From Marinomonas polaris DSM 16579 (GTDB lineage: Bacteria; Pseudomonadota; Gammaproteobacteria; Pseudomonadales; Marinomonadaceae): DNA of 64,000 nt. Made by a program: the position numbers and the translations under genes. Under the pieces are notes generated by a model. The model was not told where the DNA came from, ran no database searches, and saw only the letters and a program-made list of their open reading frames with translations. Where the stretch lies: positions 20,015 to 84,014 of the forward strand of contig NZ_FQVF01000024.1 in the NCBI RefSeq assembly GCF_900129155.1. Direction: 5' to 3'. Shown piece after piece: positions 45,917-55,368 of this stretch. Every line of letters begins with the position of its first letter. Within the stretch, counting starts at the first letter, position 1.

Positions 45917-46967
45917 AATTCAGCACCTAAATGGAAAGATTGATTACCGACACGAATTATCCGAAAGCAATGTTGTCTTTAATTATATAAACCGAGGATG
46001 CTGGCAAATATCAATCTCAGAGTGGACCCCTAAAAAGCTAGATTACAAGTCACTGCAAATTTTTTATGAAGAGATACAGAGCGCTCTACACTCTGGGCTT
46101 CAATTAAATCAAGCAATTTCCCATTTTGCTCTTTCGGCTACTCACCCAAAAAGCGCAAATATCAGTAAAGCTATATTAAGCGAGCTAGAAAACGGTACGA
46201 TTTTCAACGAAGCATTAAGCAAACTGACGCAAACGTCCGCTATACCATACTGCCAACTCCTTAATTCACAAGGCTCAAGAGAAGACTGTGAAAAAAGCAT
46301 CGCCGTGTCGATTATCCAGCTTAAATCCTTACTCGATTGGTCTCAACGCTTATTAAAATCCATTATTTATCCCTTTAGTATTATTCAGATTGCTCTGATT
46401 ATTCTTATCGCGAATAGAGCAATGCAGCAAAAAATGGGAGAAAGTTATTTTTTTGAGTTAGCCAATAATGTGAGCATTTATCTCGTCTGTAGTGCCATTC
46501 AATTCATCATCATACGGAGCCTATATCAAGGTCACGCTTGTTACTGGCTTGAAAAATACAGTGGCAACTTTCGGCTAACTAAACTCTTTTCGTTATTAAG
46601 CACAACAAGAAAAACCGGTTTAACCTTGCAACAGGCCTTGAGGAGCATGCCCGAGTACTTCCAATATACGCTCATAAAAGAAGAGATTTACCAAGTCTAT
46701 TACACTCTTCGTCTCGGTAAAAATTATGCAACCAGCTTTCCTACTCATTGGTTTCCTAATGAATCGTCTATTGCGCTTCATTCAGCAGAACAAGATGGTG
46801 ACATAGAGAGAGCACTTATTCTTGCTGCAAAAGAGCACGAAAAACGTTGGCAAAAAAACATATCCCTGCTTGAAAAATTGATTCCCGCAGTTTGCCTCTT
46901 GATCGCTGGAGGGTTTGTCGCCTCGGCACTGATCGCTTTATACGCACCGCTTATTGAGATGTCATAA
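45903..46967 (+). CDS. PilC-like inner-membrane platform protein
   Basis: Starting at ATG 45903 (GAGGTG 5 bases upstream), the 354-residue protein belongs to the GspF/PilC family. Two GspF domains, roughly residues 55-170 and 220-345, each include helical stretches, with membrane helices near residue 165 and at 330-350. The N-terminal ~50 residues (MPWYKIQHLNGKIDYRHELS) match the PilC start. It anchors the ATPase to the inner membrane and joins the pilin and PilD genes in one operon. Confidence 0.84.
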   Translation: MPWYKIQHLNGKIDYRHELSESNVVFNYINRGCWQISISEWTPKKLDYKSLQIFYEEIQSALHSGLQLNQAISHFALSATHPKSANISKAILSELENGTIFNEALSKLTQTSAIPYCQLLNSQGSREDCEKSIAVSIIQLKSLLDWSQRLLKSIIYPFSIIQIALIILIANRAMQQKMGESYFFELANNVSIYLVCSAIQFIIIRSLYQGHACYWLEKYSGNFRLTKLFSLLSTTRKTGLTLQQALRSMPEYFQYTLIKEEIYQVYYTLRLGKNYATSFPTHWFPNESSIALHSAEQDGDIERALILAAKEHEKRWQKNISLLEKLIPAVCLLIAGGFVASALIALYAPLIEMS

Positions 46968-47753
46968 ATGAATCTGATAGCAATAAACTGGTTTTTATAT
47001 GTATTAGTTGTCTTGAGCATGGGCAGTTATGCTGCAGCATTTACAGCTAGGTGGCCGATTAATAATATTTATTTATGGGAAAAAGAAGCACATTCATTAC
47101 TTTTACTCCCGTTTAACAAACTGCCGCCAGATAAAATAAGTGATAAGCGCTCTCATTGTTTTCAATGTCATCATCCACTAATGTGGCAAGATCTTATTCC
47201 TCTATTTAGTTACTTACTGCTCAAAGGAAAATGCCGTTATTGCAAAGCCGCCATTTCATATCGCTATCCCTCAGTTGAATTTCTTCATCTTGTTTTCTGC
47301 CTCCCCTTGCCCTGGATATTTAGCGATGCATATCAACTTGTACTACATGCACTTTTGATTAGCGCTTTAATAACAGCCGCAGTAATTGACCTAGAATATC
47401 AATTAATACCGGATGAATGCAGTACCATTGCCCTAGCTTGTGCGCTGCTATTTAATCTATCGAACAACACCTTAGAAACCAGCGTCTTAGGTATGATAAT
47501 TGGCTATGGAATTGTCTATACACTGCGCTGGTTTTATTTAACATTCAGAGGTCAAGAAGGTATAGGATTAGGTGATGCTAAAATTATTGCAGCGCTCGGT
47601 GCATGGTTAGGACTTTCAGGCTTAACACCCTTGTTACTTTGTGCAAGTTTAAGCGGAATCCTATACACTGTATTGACCAATAGAAATGGAGCTAAATACA
47701 TGGCATTTTGTCCATTTTTAATATTTTCAGCCATGTTGGTGTTTTATTTTTAG
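46968..47753 (+). CDS. pilD: Prepilin peptidase / N-methyltransferase PilD
   Basis: This 261-residue membrane protein removes prepilin leaders and methylates the new N-terminus. It has two CxxC pairs (CFQC and CRYC), characteristic of the tetracysteine loop, and two catalytic aspartates, in VIDLEYQLIPD and GLGDAK. It begins immediately after pilC with no gap. It is followed by coaE and yacG, the order seen in many gammaproteobacteria. Confidence 0.92.
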   Translation: MNLIAINWFLYVLVVLSMGSYAAAFTARWPINNIYLWEKEAHSLLLLPFNKLPPDKISDKRSHCFQCHHPLMWQDLIPLFSYLLLKGKCRYCKAAISYRYPSVEFLHLVFCLPLPWIFSDAYQLVLHALLISALITAAVIDLEYQLIPDECSTIALACALLFNLSNNTLETSVLGMIIGYGIVYTLRWFYLTFRGQEGIGLGDAKIIAALGAWLGLSGLTPLLLCASLSGILYTVLTNRNGAKYMAFCPFLIFSAMLVFYF

Positions 47754-47756
47754 CCT

Positions 47757-48368
47757 ATGACAACCCATACCCCTACTATAATCGGTCTTGCTGGCGGCAT
47801 AGGCTCCGGTAAAAGCACAATAACAAAATATTTCAATGAGATAGGCATTCAAAGCGTTGATGCTGATGACGTCGCAAGAATTGTTGTTGAACCGGGTTCA
47901 AATTGTTTAAATAATATCCATCAGCGCTACGGTGACAACATATTATTAAACGACGGCACTTTAAATCGTAAATCCCTGCGTGATATTATTTTTGATAACC
48001 CCGAAGAAAGAATCTGGCTTGAAGCACTAACACACCCAGCAATTCGAGAAGAGATATCAACGCGGCTTCATGCAATTACCTCATCGTACGCCTTGCTTGT
48101 TCACCCACTTCTATTTGAAACAAAACAAGATGCAGTATGTAAATTAGTCATAGCAATCGATGTACCTGAAAATGTACAACTTCAACGGGTCATGAGCAGA
48201 GACAATATAAGTAGAGAAAGCGCAGAAAAAATCATGGCAGCGCAATTAAGCAATAGCGAACGTATTGAGAGAGCTGATCTCGTCTTGGAAAACTCTGGTA
48301 ATATTGCTGAAATGAATGCTAAAGTCTTAAAATTACACAAAAAAATTTTAGAGTCACAATCATGTTAA
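47757..48368 (+). CDS. coaE: Dephospho-CoA kinase
   Basis: This 203-residue enzyme carries out the last step of coenzyme A synthesis. The P-loop [12 protein letters not shown] occupies residues 9-20, followed by [13 protein letters not shown] and the lid region [13 protein letters not shown]. It overlaps yacG by about 7 bp and follows pilD by 3 bp, so it is part of the pilus operon transcript. Confidence 0.95.
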   Translation: MTTHTPTIIGLAGGIGSGKSTITKYFNEIGIQSVDADDVARIVVEPGSNCLNNIHQRYGDNILLNDGTLNRKSLRDIIFDNPEERIWLEALTHPAIREEISTRLHAITSSYALLVHPLLFETKQDAVCKLVIAIDVPENVQLQRVMSRDNISRESAEKIMAAQLSNSERIERADLVLENSGNIAEMNAKVLKLHKKILESQSC

Positions 48369-48586
48369 ATAGTAATACTGCAGCCTTGGTTGCCTGCCCT
48401 ACCTGCCAAAAGAAATCGCCTTGGTCCAAAGAAAATCCAGACCGACCTTTTTGCAGCCCTAGATGCAAGCTGATTGACTTGGGAGCATGGGCAAGTGAAT
48501 CCTACGCTATTCCACAGCAAACCTCTGAAGAGGACGAAATTTTTTCAGAAGATCTCGTGATTGATCCAAATAAATCCTTTTTATAA
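48362..48586 (+). CDS. yacG: DNA gyrase inhibitor YacG
   Basis: This 74-residue protein has the zinc finger [10 protein letters not shown]...[14 protein letters not shown] (CxxC and CxxxC pairs) and the following [13 protein letters not shown] segment. YacG binds gyrase B and inhibits it. Start at ATG 48362 overlaps coaE. Sequence after the finger is short and acidic. Confidence 0.92.
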   Translation: MLNSNTAALVACPTCQKKSPWSKENPDRPFCSPRCKLIDLGAWASESYAIPQQTSEEDEIFSEDLVIDPNKSFL

Positions 48587-48612
48587 TTGCTAGACACGGA
48601 ATGTAATTATTT

Positions 48613-49824
48613 ATGGCACAACAAGACTTTTCAAAGAAAAAAGCGCTTCTCATAGAGGATATGGCCGAAGCCAGAATTATGCAGCGAAAAATGCTGACTG
48701 ATTTTGGTTTTACGTCTATCGACATTGCTATGAAAGCTGAAACTGCCATTGAACTCCTAAGAAACAAATCCTTTGATGTCATTTTGTCCGATTACAATCT
48801 CGGAAATGGCAAGGATGGACAGCAATTATTAGAAGAAGTAAGACATTCTAAACTCATTCCAAATACCGCTACTTATTTGATGGTAACAGCGGAAACATCC
48901 ATTGAAATGGTAATGGGTGCTATTGAATATCAACCAGATGGCTACATTACAAAGCCCTTTTCTCAGGCTGTTTTGCAAAGACGGCTCAGCAAACTATTAG
49001 AAACAAAAGAAAGGCTATATAAGGTAAACGTCGCGCTTGACGCAAACAATTTTGAAGAAGCCATTACTGCAGCTAAACAAGTGATGACAAAATACCCGTC
49101 TCTAATAGGTAAATGTGAAAGAATAATAGGCGAGAGCCTATTAGAAATTAAAGAATACAAAAAAGCGCTATCACTATTCAATAAAACCCTAAAAAGTAGA
49201 AAAATGCCTTGGGCATTATTTGGCAAAGCAAAGTCCTATTTTTTGATGGGAGAGCTAGACAAAGCAGAACAAAACTTTAGACAACTGATGCTTGATAATC
49301 GCTTTTTTGTTAGTGCCTACGATTGGCTTGCTAAAATCCAAGTCATTCAAGGAAAGCATGAAGAAGCACAAGCGACATTAATTGAAGCTATCGGTCGATC
49401 GCCTAAGAATATCTTGCGTCAAATGGAGCTAGGAAATATAAGCCTATCTCTAAGCGACAGTACGACTGCAGAAATGTCATTTAGAAGAGCTGTATTTTTA
49501 GCTAAATACTCCTGCTACAACACAGCCGATGTTTATTTAAAACATTTAGAGTCTCTTGCTAGAATATCGGACAGTGGCCCTCTGTTACCGCGTCAAAAAG
49601 ATAACTTCAATAGCACGCTTAAAAAAGTACACGAATCTTTTTTTGATGACCCAAACAATAAAGCAAAAGCCTATAGCTACGAAATAGATATTTATTTAGC
49701 AGATAATGATATATCAACTGCCAAACAAATTTTTGAAGCTTGGCTTAGTGAAGTAAAATCCGGAAGCGCAATCGCTCCAACCCAACAGCAAAGTTCCGCC
49801 TACGCAAAATCTTTTGGAAGCTAG
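48613..49824 (+). CDS. Response regulator with TPR-repeat output domain
   Basis: This 403-residue protein has an N-terminal receiver domain at about residues 8-130, with acidic pocket Glu15 and Asp16 and phosphoacceptor Asp60 (DVILSDYNLG). The lysine of GYITKPF (near 117) completes the pocket. The rest, residues about 140-385, is a chain of tetratricopeptide-like helical repeats (for example LFGKAKSYFLMGELDKAEQN) that would bind other proteins. No DNA-binding domain is present. The next gene, 2 bp downstream, encodes a histidine kinase, its likely partner. Confidence 0.88.
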   Translation: MAQQDFSKKKALLIEDMAEARIMQRKMLTDFGFTSIDIAMKAETAIELLRNKSFDVILSDYNLGNGKDGQQLLEEVRHSKLIPNTATYLMVTAETSIEMVMGAIEYQPDGYITKPFSQAVLQRRLSKLLETKERLYKVNVALDANNFEEAITAAKQVMTKYPSLIGKCERIIGESLLEIKEYKKALSLFNKTLKSRKMPWALFGKAKSYFLMGELDKAEQNFRQLMLDNRFFVSAYDWLAKIQVIQGKHEEAQATLIEAIGRSPKNILRQMELGNISLSLSDSTTAEMSFRRAVFLAKYSCYNTADVYLKHLESLARISDSGPLLPRQKDNFNSTLKKVHESFFDDPNNKAKAYSYEIDIYLADNDISTAKQIFEAWLSEVKSGSAIAPTQQQSSAYAKSFGS

Positions 49825-49826
49825 AG

Positions 49827-50510
49827 ATGAAAAAAATCGATATCAGCACTATCTTAGCCAGTGCTATTCATGAAAGTAAAAATCAGGTAGGAACTTTACT
49901 ATACCAATTGCAAAGCCTTAAAGACGCAATGGGGAGCAAGGATTCGAATCAAAAAAAAATTATCCTAATTGAAGAGTCCCTTAAAAAACTTAATGATGAA
50001 TGGGTTGAGTATTTATACTTGTATAGACTAGCATCTGACGGCTATGACCTACATGTAGATACTTTTTTACTTGATGAGTTTTTGGATGACCAAGTTTTTG
50101 CTCTACAGCCATCCGCCATTGCAAAAAGTTTAGAGCTAGAGTATAGCTGCGATGCAAATCTAACTAGTATTTTTGACGAACGTCTAATGACTGCAGTGGT
50201 CAGTACTGCAGTTTACAACGCTCTGCGGTTTGCAAAATCAAAAATTCTAATTAGTGCAAAAAAGGAAAATGATTTTCTCATCATAGCAATTGAAGATGAT
50301 GGTGAAGGCTTCAAACAGGCTGATACTGATGAACAGCCTGAAGAGTTTCTTGAAGGTAACACTGGCTTAGGCTTATATTTCGCCGAATTATCAGCCACAG
50401 CTCATGTTGTGAATGATGTTCGAGGCTTCATAAAAAAAGAATCATCTCTAAACTTGGGTGGTGCTAGTTTAACTGTGTATTTACCTCAGCCTGCTGATGA
50501 AGAGTTTTAA
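49827..50510 (+). CDS. Small histidine kinase without sensor domain
   Basis: This 227-residue protein starts right at a dimerisation/phosphotransfer helix with His15 in AIHESKNQVGTL, an HExKN-type H-box. The ATPase domain has the N-box (TAVYNALRFAK), G1 (EDDGEGF) and G2 (GNTGLGLYFAE). It has no sensor or membrane helix, so its input must come from another protein, perhaps the TPR response regulator just upstream. It may be its cognate kinase or phosphatase. Confidence 0.82.
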   Translation: MKKIDISTILASAIHESKNQVGTLLYQLQSLKDAMGSKDSNQKKIILIEESLKKLNDEWVEYLYLYRLASDGYDLHVDTFLLDEFLDDQVFALQPSAIAKSLELEYSCDANLTSIFDERLMTAVVSTAVYNALRFAKSKILISAKKENDFLIIAIEDDGEGFKQADTDEQPEEFLEGNTGLGLYFAELSATAHVVNDVRGFIKKESSLNLGGASLTVYLPQPADEEF

Positions 50511-50526
50511 CACCCTATTGACCCAG

Positions 50527-51150
50527 TCATGTGTTAAGTTTTTTCAGAAACTCAGTTAACAAGATTCCTGCATTTTCTATGTGCTGCCTCAGAAAAATGA
50601 GCGCAGCATTTTTATCATTTGATTCAATAAGTAAAAGTAGTTCTTCATGCTGATTCTGACTTCTTACCTTATATCCCAATGGACCATACTGAAAGCCAAG
50701 ATAACGCACAGCTTGTTTATTAAGACCTTCAACCATGCGCTGTAATGTCGGTCGCTCAGCAGCTCTATACAGAGTGTGGTGGAATAACCAATTAAGCTCT
50801 CCTTTATAGACCAGAGTTAAATTTTCTTTATTTAATTCTGTTAAGAAATACCTCGCCTTTATTAGGTCTTCCTCACTGATATAATCAAATGCCATACTGA
50901 ACAACAAACATTCCAGTTCAGCTCGCATCAAATAAAGATCTTCCGCTTCCGTCCAATTCAAATCAGGAATCATCACACCTGCTTTCCCATTTGGAACTAG
51001 CCAACCTTCAGACTTTAATGATAGCAACGCATCCCTAATAGGAATTCTACTGACACCATATCGAGTCGAAAGGATCGCTTGCCGAAGAGGGACACCCCTC
51101 GGCAGCTGATTTTTCAAGATATCTTCTTTGATACTTTGACTAACATCCAT
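50527..51150 (-). CDS. GntR family regulator (FCD domain)
   Basis: This 207-residue regulator has an N-terminal winged helix (about residues 5-65, STRYGVSRIPIRDALLSLKS) and a C-terminal all-helical FCD domain (AEDLYLMRAELECLLFSMAF, then RVRS-type helices), the FadR-like subgroup. FCD domains bind metal and small carboxylates. It lies 12 bp downstream of the benE-like gene on the same strand and probably regulates that operon. Confidence 0.9.
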   Translation of the reverse strand: MDVSQSIKEDILKNQLPRGVPLRQAILSTRYGVSRIPIRDALLSLKSEGWLVPNGKAGVMIPDLNWTEAEDLYLMRAELECLLFSMAFDYISEEDLIKARYFLTELNKENLTLVYKGELNWLFHHTLYRAAERPTLQRMVEGLNKQAVRYLGFQYGPLGYKVRSQNQHEELLLLIESNDKNAALIFLRQHIENAGILLTEFLKKLNT

Positions 51151-51162
51151 TAAAAGAACCTT

Positions 51163-52335
51163 TTATTTGAGCCTAATATTAGATATCAGCAAACAAATCA
51201 CACCAAATAAAATCCCCCAAAAGGCTGACGCGATACCACCAAACGAGACACCTGAGACGGTTACTAAAAAGGTCACTAATGCAGCCTCTCGATTAGAGTC
51301 ATCAGCCATCGCATTTTTCAAATTCATACCGATGGTTCCTAACAAGGCAATACCAGCTAACGCTGCAATCATGGTTGCAGGAAAAATCGAAAACAGAGCA
51401 ACCACAGAGGTACCCGCTAAACCAGCAAGCCCATAAAACACACCAGCAGACAGGCCCGCAATATAACGTCGCTTAGGATCTTTGTGACATTCATCACCTG
51501 AACAAATTGCAGCAGTGATCGCCGCCAAATTAAAAGCAAAACCGCCTAATGGTGCCAGCATAATAGAGGTAAGCCCTGTCCAGCTAATTAAAGGAGAAAC
51601 AGGTGTTTGATAACCACTGCTACGCATCACGGCAACGCCAGGAATATTCTGAGACGTCATTGTCACAATATATAGAGGAATACCAATACCGATCAGTGCG
51701 CCGATATTCCATTCTGGCCAAACCCATACCAGAGAGCCAAGAGCAAAAGGGATAGTAGACATAAGTTGAGCGTCTGATTTCGCAAGCACAAACGCAACAC
51801 CTGAGACCAATACAAACAACACAGCATAGCGAGGTACAAGACGTTTACTCACCAAATAAGTAATCAGCATAATCCCTACAAGAAAAACATCACTCATCAT
51901 GGAGTCAAATATAGAAAGTCCAAACTTGAAAAGTACACCAGCTAACATGGCACAAGCTAGAGGCAAAGGCACCAAACGCATGACCTTATCAAATAACCCA
52001 GAGACACCCGTTAGCAGAGTTAGTATGCCCGCAAAAACGAACACACCAATCGCTTCGGCATAACTTATTGTTCCTAAGCTGGTTGCTAACAATGCCGCAC
52101 CAGGCGTTGACCATGCCGTAATAACAGGAGATCGATACCATAAAGAAAGGAAAAAGCAGGTAGCTCCCATACCAAATCCCAGAGCCATAATCCAAGACAC
52201 AATGGTATTAGAGTCCGCACCAGCGGCTTGAGCCGCCTGAAAGACAATTGCAACGGAGCTCGCAAAACCAATTAGCACTGCCACAAAACCTGCGACAAGT
52301 GCACTCAAACTAACATCATTTAATATTCTGAGCAC
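51163..52335 (-). CDS. benE: BenE family benzoate/H+ symporter-like transporter
   Basis: This 390-residue protein has about 12 membrane helices and the BenE segments RSPVITAWSTPGAALLATSL near residue 70 and PLYIVTMTSQNIPGVAVMRS near residue 220. BenE imports benzoate with protons. No benzoate catabolic gene is in the window, so the substrate could differ. It is the first gene of a two-gene operon with the GntR regulator. Confidence 0.88.
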   Translation of the reverse strand: MLRILNDVSLSALVAGFVAVLIGFASSVAIVFQAAQAAGADSNTIVSWIMALGFGMGATCFFLSLWYRSPVITAWSTPGAALLATSLGTISYAEAIGVFVFAGILTLLTGVSGLFDKVMRLVPLPLACAMLAGVLFKFGLSIFDSMMSDVFLVGIMLITYLVSKRLVPRYAVLFVLVSGVAFVLAKSDAQLMSTIPFALGSLVWVWPEWNIGALIGIGIPLYIVTMTSQNIPGVAVMRSSGYQTPVSPLISWTGLTSIMLAPLGGFAFNLAAITAAICSGDECHKDPKRRYIAGLSAGVFYGLAGLAGTSVVALFSIFPATMIAALAGIALLGTIGMNLKNAMADDSNREAALVTFLVTVSGVSFGGIASAFWGILFGVICLLISNIRLK

Positions 52336-52408
52336 AACCCTACTACCTGTATGGCTTAAAAAGAGTACTCACTATATTTCATAAAAACTATTTTTGTATA
52401 CATTTTTA

Positions 52409-53128
52409 TTAATGAACCAACATATAGCCAATCAGACCAAGTGCAAACCCCATGACTGCCCCCATCGGCGGCAGCCAGTGTTTGTCCAAGGCAACCTGAG
52501 GAGCAATATCTTGAAACACGGCATATAAGATACCACCTGACGCAAACAGCATTATCCCTGATACCACGGCAGGCCATTCTGCGAGCCAAATATGAGCTAT
52601 AACACCCGCTACTGGACCTGATAATGCAAGTAAAGCAAAGCACGAAATAATTGTGAATGCACTGTAATGGGATGAAGATTTTAGCTCTCGAAAAGCATTA
52701 AAACCTTCAGGAAGATTTTGCATAGCAATAAGTGCAGCAAGCAATACACCATTAATAGTACCTAAAGCGAATGCAGCACCCAAAGCTAAAGATTCAGGAA
52801 TAAAATCGGCCAGCATAGCTACCAGCTGACTCATTGAAGTTTCTTGTTTGGATAACCAAATATCAAGCCACATAAAAGCCACGCCACCTAATAAGAACAA
52901 TAACGCAGCAGACCATGGCACAAAATGCTGAACACCTTCAGGGACAAGAACCAAAGCAATAGCGGATAATAAAGCACCACCACCAAATGCAGTAATACCA
53001 TGCATCAGCTCAGTTTCTAGCCATTCTGGTTTTATACGTTCAAAATTGGCAATCAAGGCGCCCAGTGGCATTGCCAAGCCAGCAGCTAAGGTCAAAAAAA
53101 TAACGCTATACAAAGGTGCCATTTGCAC
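52409..53128 (-). CDS. ZIP family metal transporter
   Basis: This 239-residue protein has about eight membrane helices. The ZIP signature is present in helices 4 and 5 (DFIPESLALGAAFALG and QNLPEGFNAFRE) with the metal-binding acids. Other ZIPs use histidines here, which this protein largely replaces. It imports zinc, iron or manganese into the cytoplasm. It is monocistronic. Confidence 0.85.
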   Translation of the reverse strand: MQMAPLYSVIFLTLAAGLAMPLGALIANFERIKPEWLETELMHGITAFGGGALLSAIALVLVPEGVQHFVPWSAALLFLLGGVAFMWLDIWLSKQETSMSQLVAMLADFIPESLALGAAFALGTINGVLLAALIAMQNLPEGFNAFRELKSSSHYSAFTIISCFALLALSGPVAGVIAHIWLAEWPAVVSGIMLFASGGILYAVFQDIAPQVALDKHWLPPMGAVMGFALGLIGYMLVH

Positions 53129-53185
53129 AATACTCCATAAAATATATTTTCATTATCCTCGGAGACTAGGTGACTTGTCACGATT

Positions 53186-53215
53186 AAAAAATAAGGCGCC
53201 AAAATGGCGCCTTAT
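53186..53215 (-). terminator. Rho-independent terminator after ehuA
   Basis: ATAAGGCGCC (53191-53200) pairs with GGCGCCTTAT (53206-53215), and A residues at 53186-53190 give a T-run on the minus strand. It ends the ehu operon. Confidence 0.85.
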
Positions 53216-53243
53216 AAATATTGACTTAAAGCAATTGTAAAAA

Positions 53244-54017
53244 TCACTGCCCAATATAAGCGTTTAGGAAAGCCTTTGTGCGCTCTTCCTTTGGCTGAGT
53301 AAAAATGGCCTCTGGCTCACCCTCTTCCACTATGGCGCCTTTATCAAAAAAGCACACTCGATCACTAATCTCACGAGCAAAATACATTTCATGAGTCACC
53401 AGCAACATAGTAAAACTTTCTTCTTTTACTAGATTACGAATAACGTCCAATACTTCATCAACTAATTCTGGATCCAAAGCCGAAGTAATCTCATCCAGCA
53501 ATAAAATAGATGGTTTCATCGCAAGCGCTCGCGCAATACCTACTCGCTGTTTCTGACCACCAGATAAATCATTTGGGTAACTATCCGCTTTATCGGCCAA
53601 ACCAACTAATTGCAGCAATTTGTCTGCGAACTCCTCAGCTTCGGCTCTTGAAACACCTTTTACGCGCATTGGCGCTTCTGTAATGTTGCGCTTCACGGTC
53701 ATATGAGGAAACAAATTAAAATGCTGAAAAACCATACCAAGATGATTTCGCATCTTATGCAAGTGCTTGCTGTTCGCAGGAACATATTGTCCCTGCCAAG
53801 GCATATGCCAAAGCGATTCACCGGCTACATTTATATAACCACCATCGATGCCTTCTAATGTCATTAAGATACGTAACAAGGTACTTTTACCTGAGCCACT
53901 TGGTCCGATGATTGAGACTATCTCGTTTTCTTCTACTTTGAAGTTAAAATCACTAAAAATGACAGTTTCACCAAAGCACTTTTTCACATTTTTGAATTCA
54001 ATAATGGGTGCACTCAT
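53244..54017 (-). CDS. ehuA: Ectoine/hydroxyectoine ABC transporter, ATP-binding subunit
   Basis: This 257-residue ABC ATPase has Walker A GPSGSGKST near residue 40, the signature LSGGQKQRVGIARAL, and Walker B ILLDEITSALDPE. Its family resemblance is to polar amino acid importers. It overlaps the permease gene before it by 4 bp and powers import of compatible solutes with EhuB, EhuC and EhuD. Assignment to ectoine comes mostly from the binding protein. Confidence 0.9.
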   Translation of the reverse strand: MSAPIIEFKNVKKCFGETVIFSDFNFKVEENEIVSIIGPSGSGKSTLLRILMTLEGIDGGYINVAGESLWHMPWQGQYVPANSKHLHKMRNHLGMVFQHFNLFPHMTVKRNITEAPMRVKGVSRAEAEEFADKLLQLVGLADKADSYPNDLSGGQKQRVGIARALAMKPSILLLDEITSALDPELVDEVLDVIRNLVKEESFTMLLVTHEMYFAREISDRVCFFDKGAIVEEGEPEAIFTQPKEERTKAFLNAYIGQ

Positions 54018-54691
54018 TTCAAACTAAATCCTTCTTTTGGAAAGCGTCTTTCAACCTGATGAATACCGTAGGCAGCTAAAAGACTAAACACGAGATACAA
54101 AATCCCAACTAAGGTAAAGGGTTCAAGATAACGGAAGTTTTCAGAGCCAATAATCTTCGCCATTTGCAACATTTCCAATAACGTAATCGCAGAAAGCTGA
54201 GGCGTTTCCTTAAACATGGCAATGATGTAATTACCTGTCGCAGGGATCATTGGGCGAATTGCTTGAGGGAGCACGATATCTTTGTAGGTATCAACAATCG
54301 TTAAATTCAGCGCTCTAGCAGCTTCCCACTGGCCTTTTTCAATACCATCGATACCACTACGAAACACTTCCGATAAATACGCGCCATAATGAAGACCTAA
54401 AGCAAACACACCCGTTGCTAGCGGTGACATACTGATACCAAATTCCGGCATCACGTAATACAAGAAGAAGATCTGTACGAGCAAAGGTGTACTCCGAATA
54501 AACTCAACCACCCAGTAAATCGAGATACGTAGTGTGCGACTATTGCTACGACGCAACAAAGCAAAAACTAGCCCCATCACAATCGCAAAAATGCTGCCGA
54601 GCAAAGTTGCCAATAAAGTCACTTTTGCCGCGGTTAGAATCATAGGAAACACTTCCCATGTAAACGCCCAGTCCCAATGAAATCCATTCAT
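54014..54691 (-). CDS. ehuD: Ectoine/hydroxyectoine ABC transporter permease
   Basis: This 225-residue permease has five membrane helices and the conserved EAARALNLTIVDTYKDIVLP coupling segment near residue 130. It pairs with the next permease. It overlaps both neighbours by 4 bp, so the operon is tightly coupled. Confidence 0.88.
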   Translation of the reverse strand: MNGFHWDWAFTWEVFPMILTAAKVTLLATLLGSIFAIVMGLVFALLRRSNSRTLRISIYWVVEFIRSTPLLVQIFFLYYVMPEFGISMSPLATGVFALGLHYGAYLSEVFRSGIDGIEKGQWEAARALNLTIVDTYKDIVLPQAIRPMIPATGNYIIAMFKETPQLSAITLLEMLQMAKIIGSENFRYLEPFTLVGILYLVFSLLAAYGIHQVERRFPKEGFSLK

Positions 54692-55350
54692 GAATGAAGC
54701 CCTCCACGACCTAAACCTTTACTAAGGTGTGTTTCTAAACGTCTAATAAAAAAGACCAAGAATTGAGCCATAACAAAATAAAACAACAACACAACACCAA
54801 AGATCTCACCAACTTGTAAGGTGGTATCGGCTAGCATTTTGGCTTTAAAGGTCAAATCACCAATCGTTATCAAAGAAACTAATGACGTTGCTTTGACTAA
54901 CTCAATGGCCAAATTACCAAAAGGTGGGATCATATTAACTAATGCTTGCGGCATGATAATTCGCCACAATCGTTGTGAGGAAGTAAAGTTCAATGCAATT
55001 GACGCTTCGTATTGCCCTTTCGGTACCGATTGAATAGCGCCACGTACCACTTCCGTTCCGTACGAACCGATATTTAGTCCCAAAGCAACAACTGCCGCCG
55101 TCATGGCATCAATGGTAATTCCGAAAAATGGCAGTACGAAATAGATCCAATACAACTGTATAAGTGCTGACGTTCCTCGAAAGAACTCAATATAAACAAT
55201 TGCAATTTGTTTGAAGGGGGCTGGAGCGTAAAGGCGAATCAATCCAAAGCTGAAGGCCATTAACACGGCGAGAGGCAATGCCATTGCCACAATTTGTATT
55301 GTGACAACGGCCCCCTGGAGTAATACGGAGACAATTTCTCCAAATTCCAT
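54688..55350 (-). CDS. ehuC: Ectoine/hydroxyectoine ABC transporter permease
   Basis: This 220-residue permease also has the HisM/GlnP-type coupling loop (EASIALNFTSSQRLWRIIMP). Together with EhuD it forms the heterodimeric membrane channel. Its start is 19 bp from the ehuB stop. Confidence 0.88.
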   Translation of the reverse strand: MEFGEIVSVLLQGAVVTIQIVAMALPLAVLMAFSFGLIRLYAPAPFKQIAIVYIEFFRGTSALIQLYWIYFVLPFFGITIDAMTAAVVALGLNIGSYGTEVVRGAIQSVPKGQYEASIALNFTSSQRLWRIIMPQALVNMIPPFGNLAIELVKATSLVSLITIGDLTFKAKMLADTTLQVGEIFGVVLLFYFVMAQFLVFFIRRLETHLSKGLGRGGLHS

Positions 55351-55368
55351 GAGTCTAATTCCCCAGTG

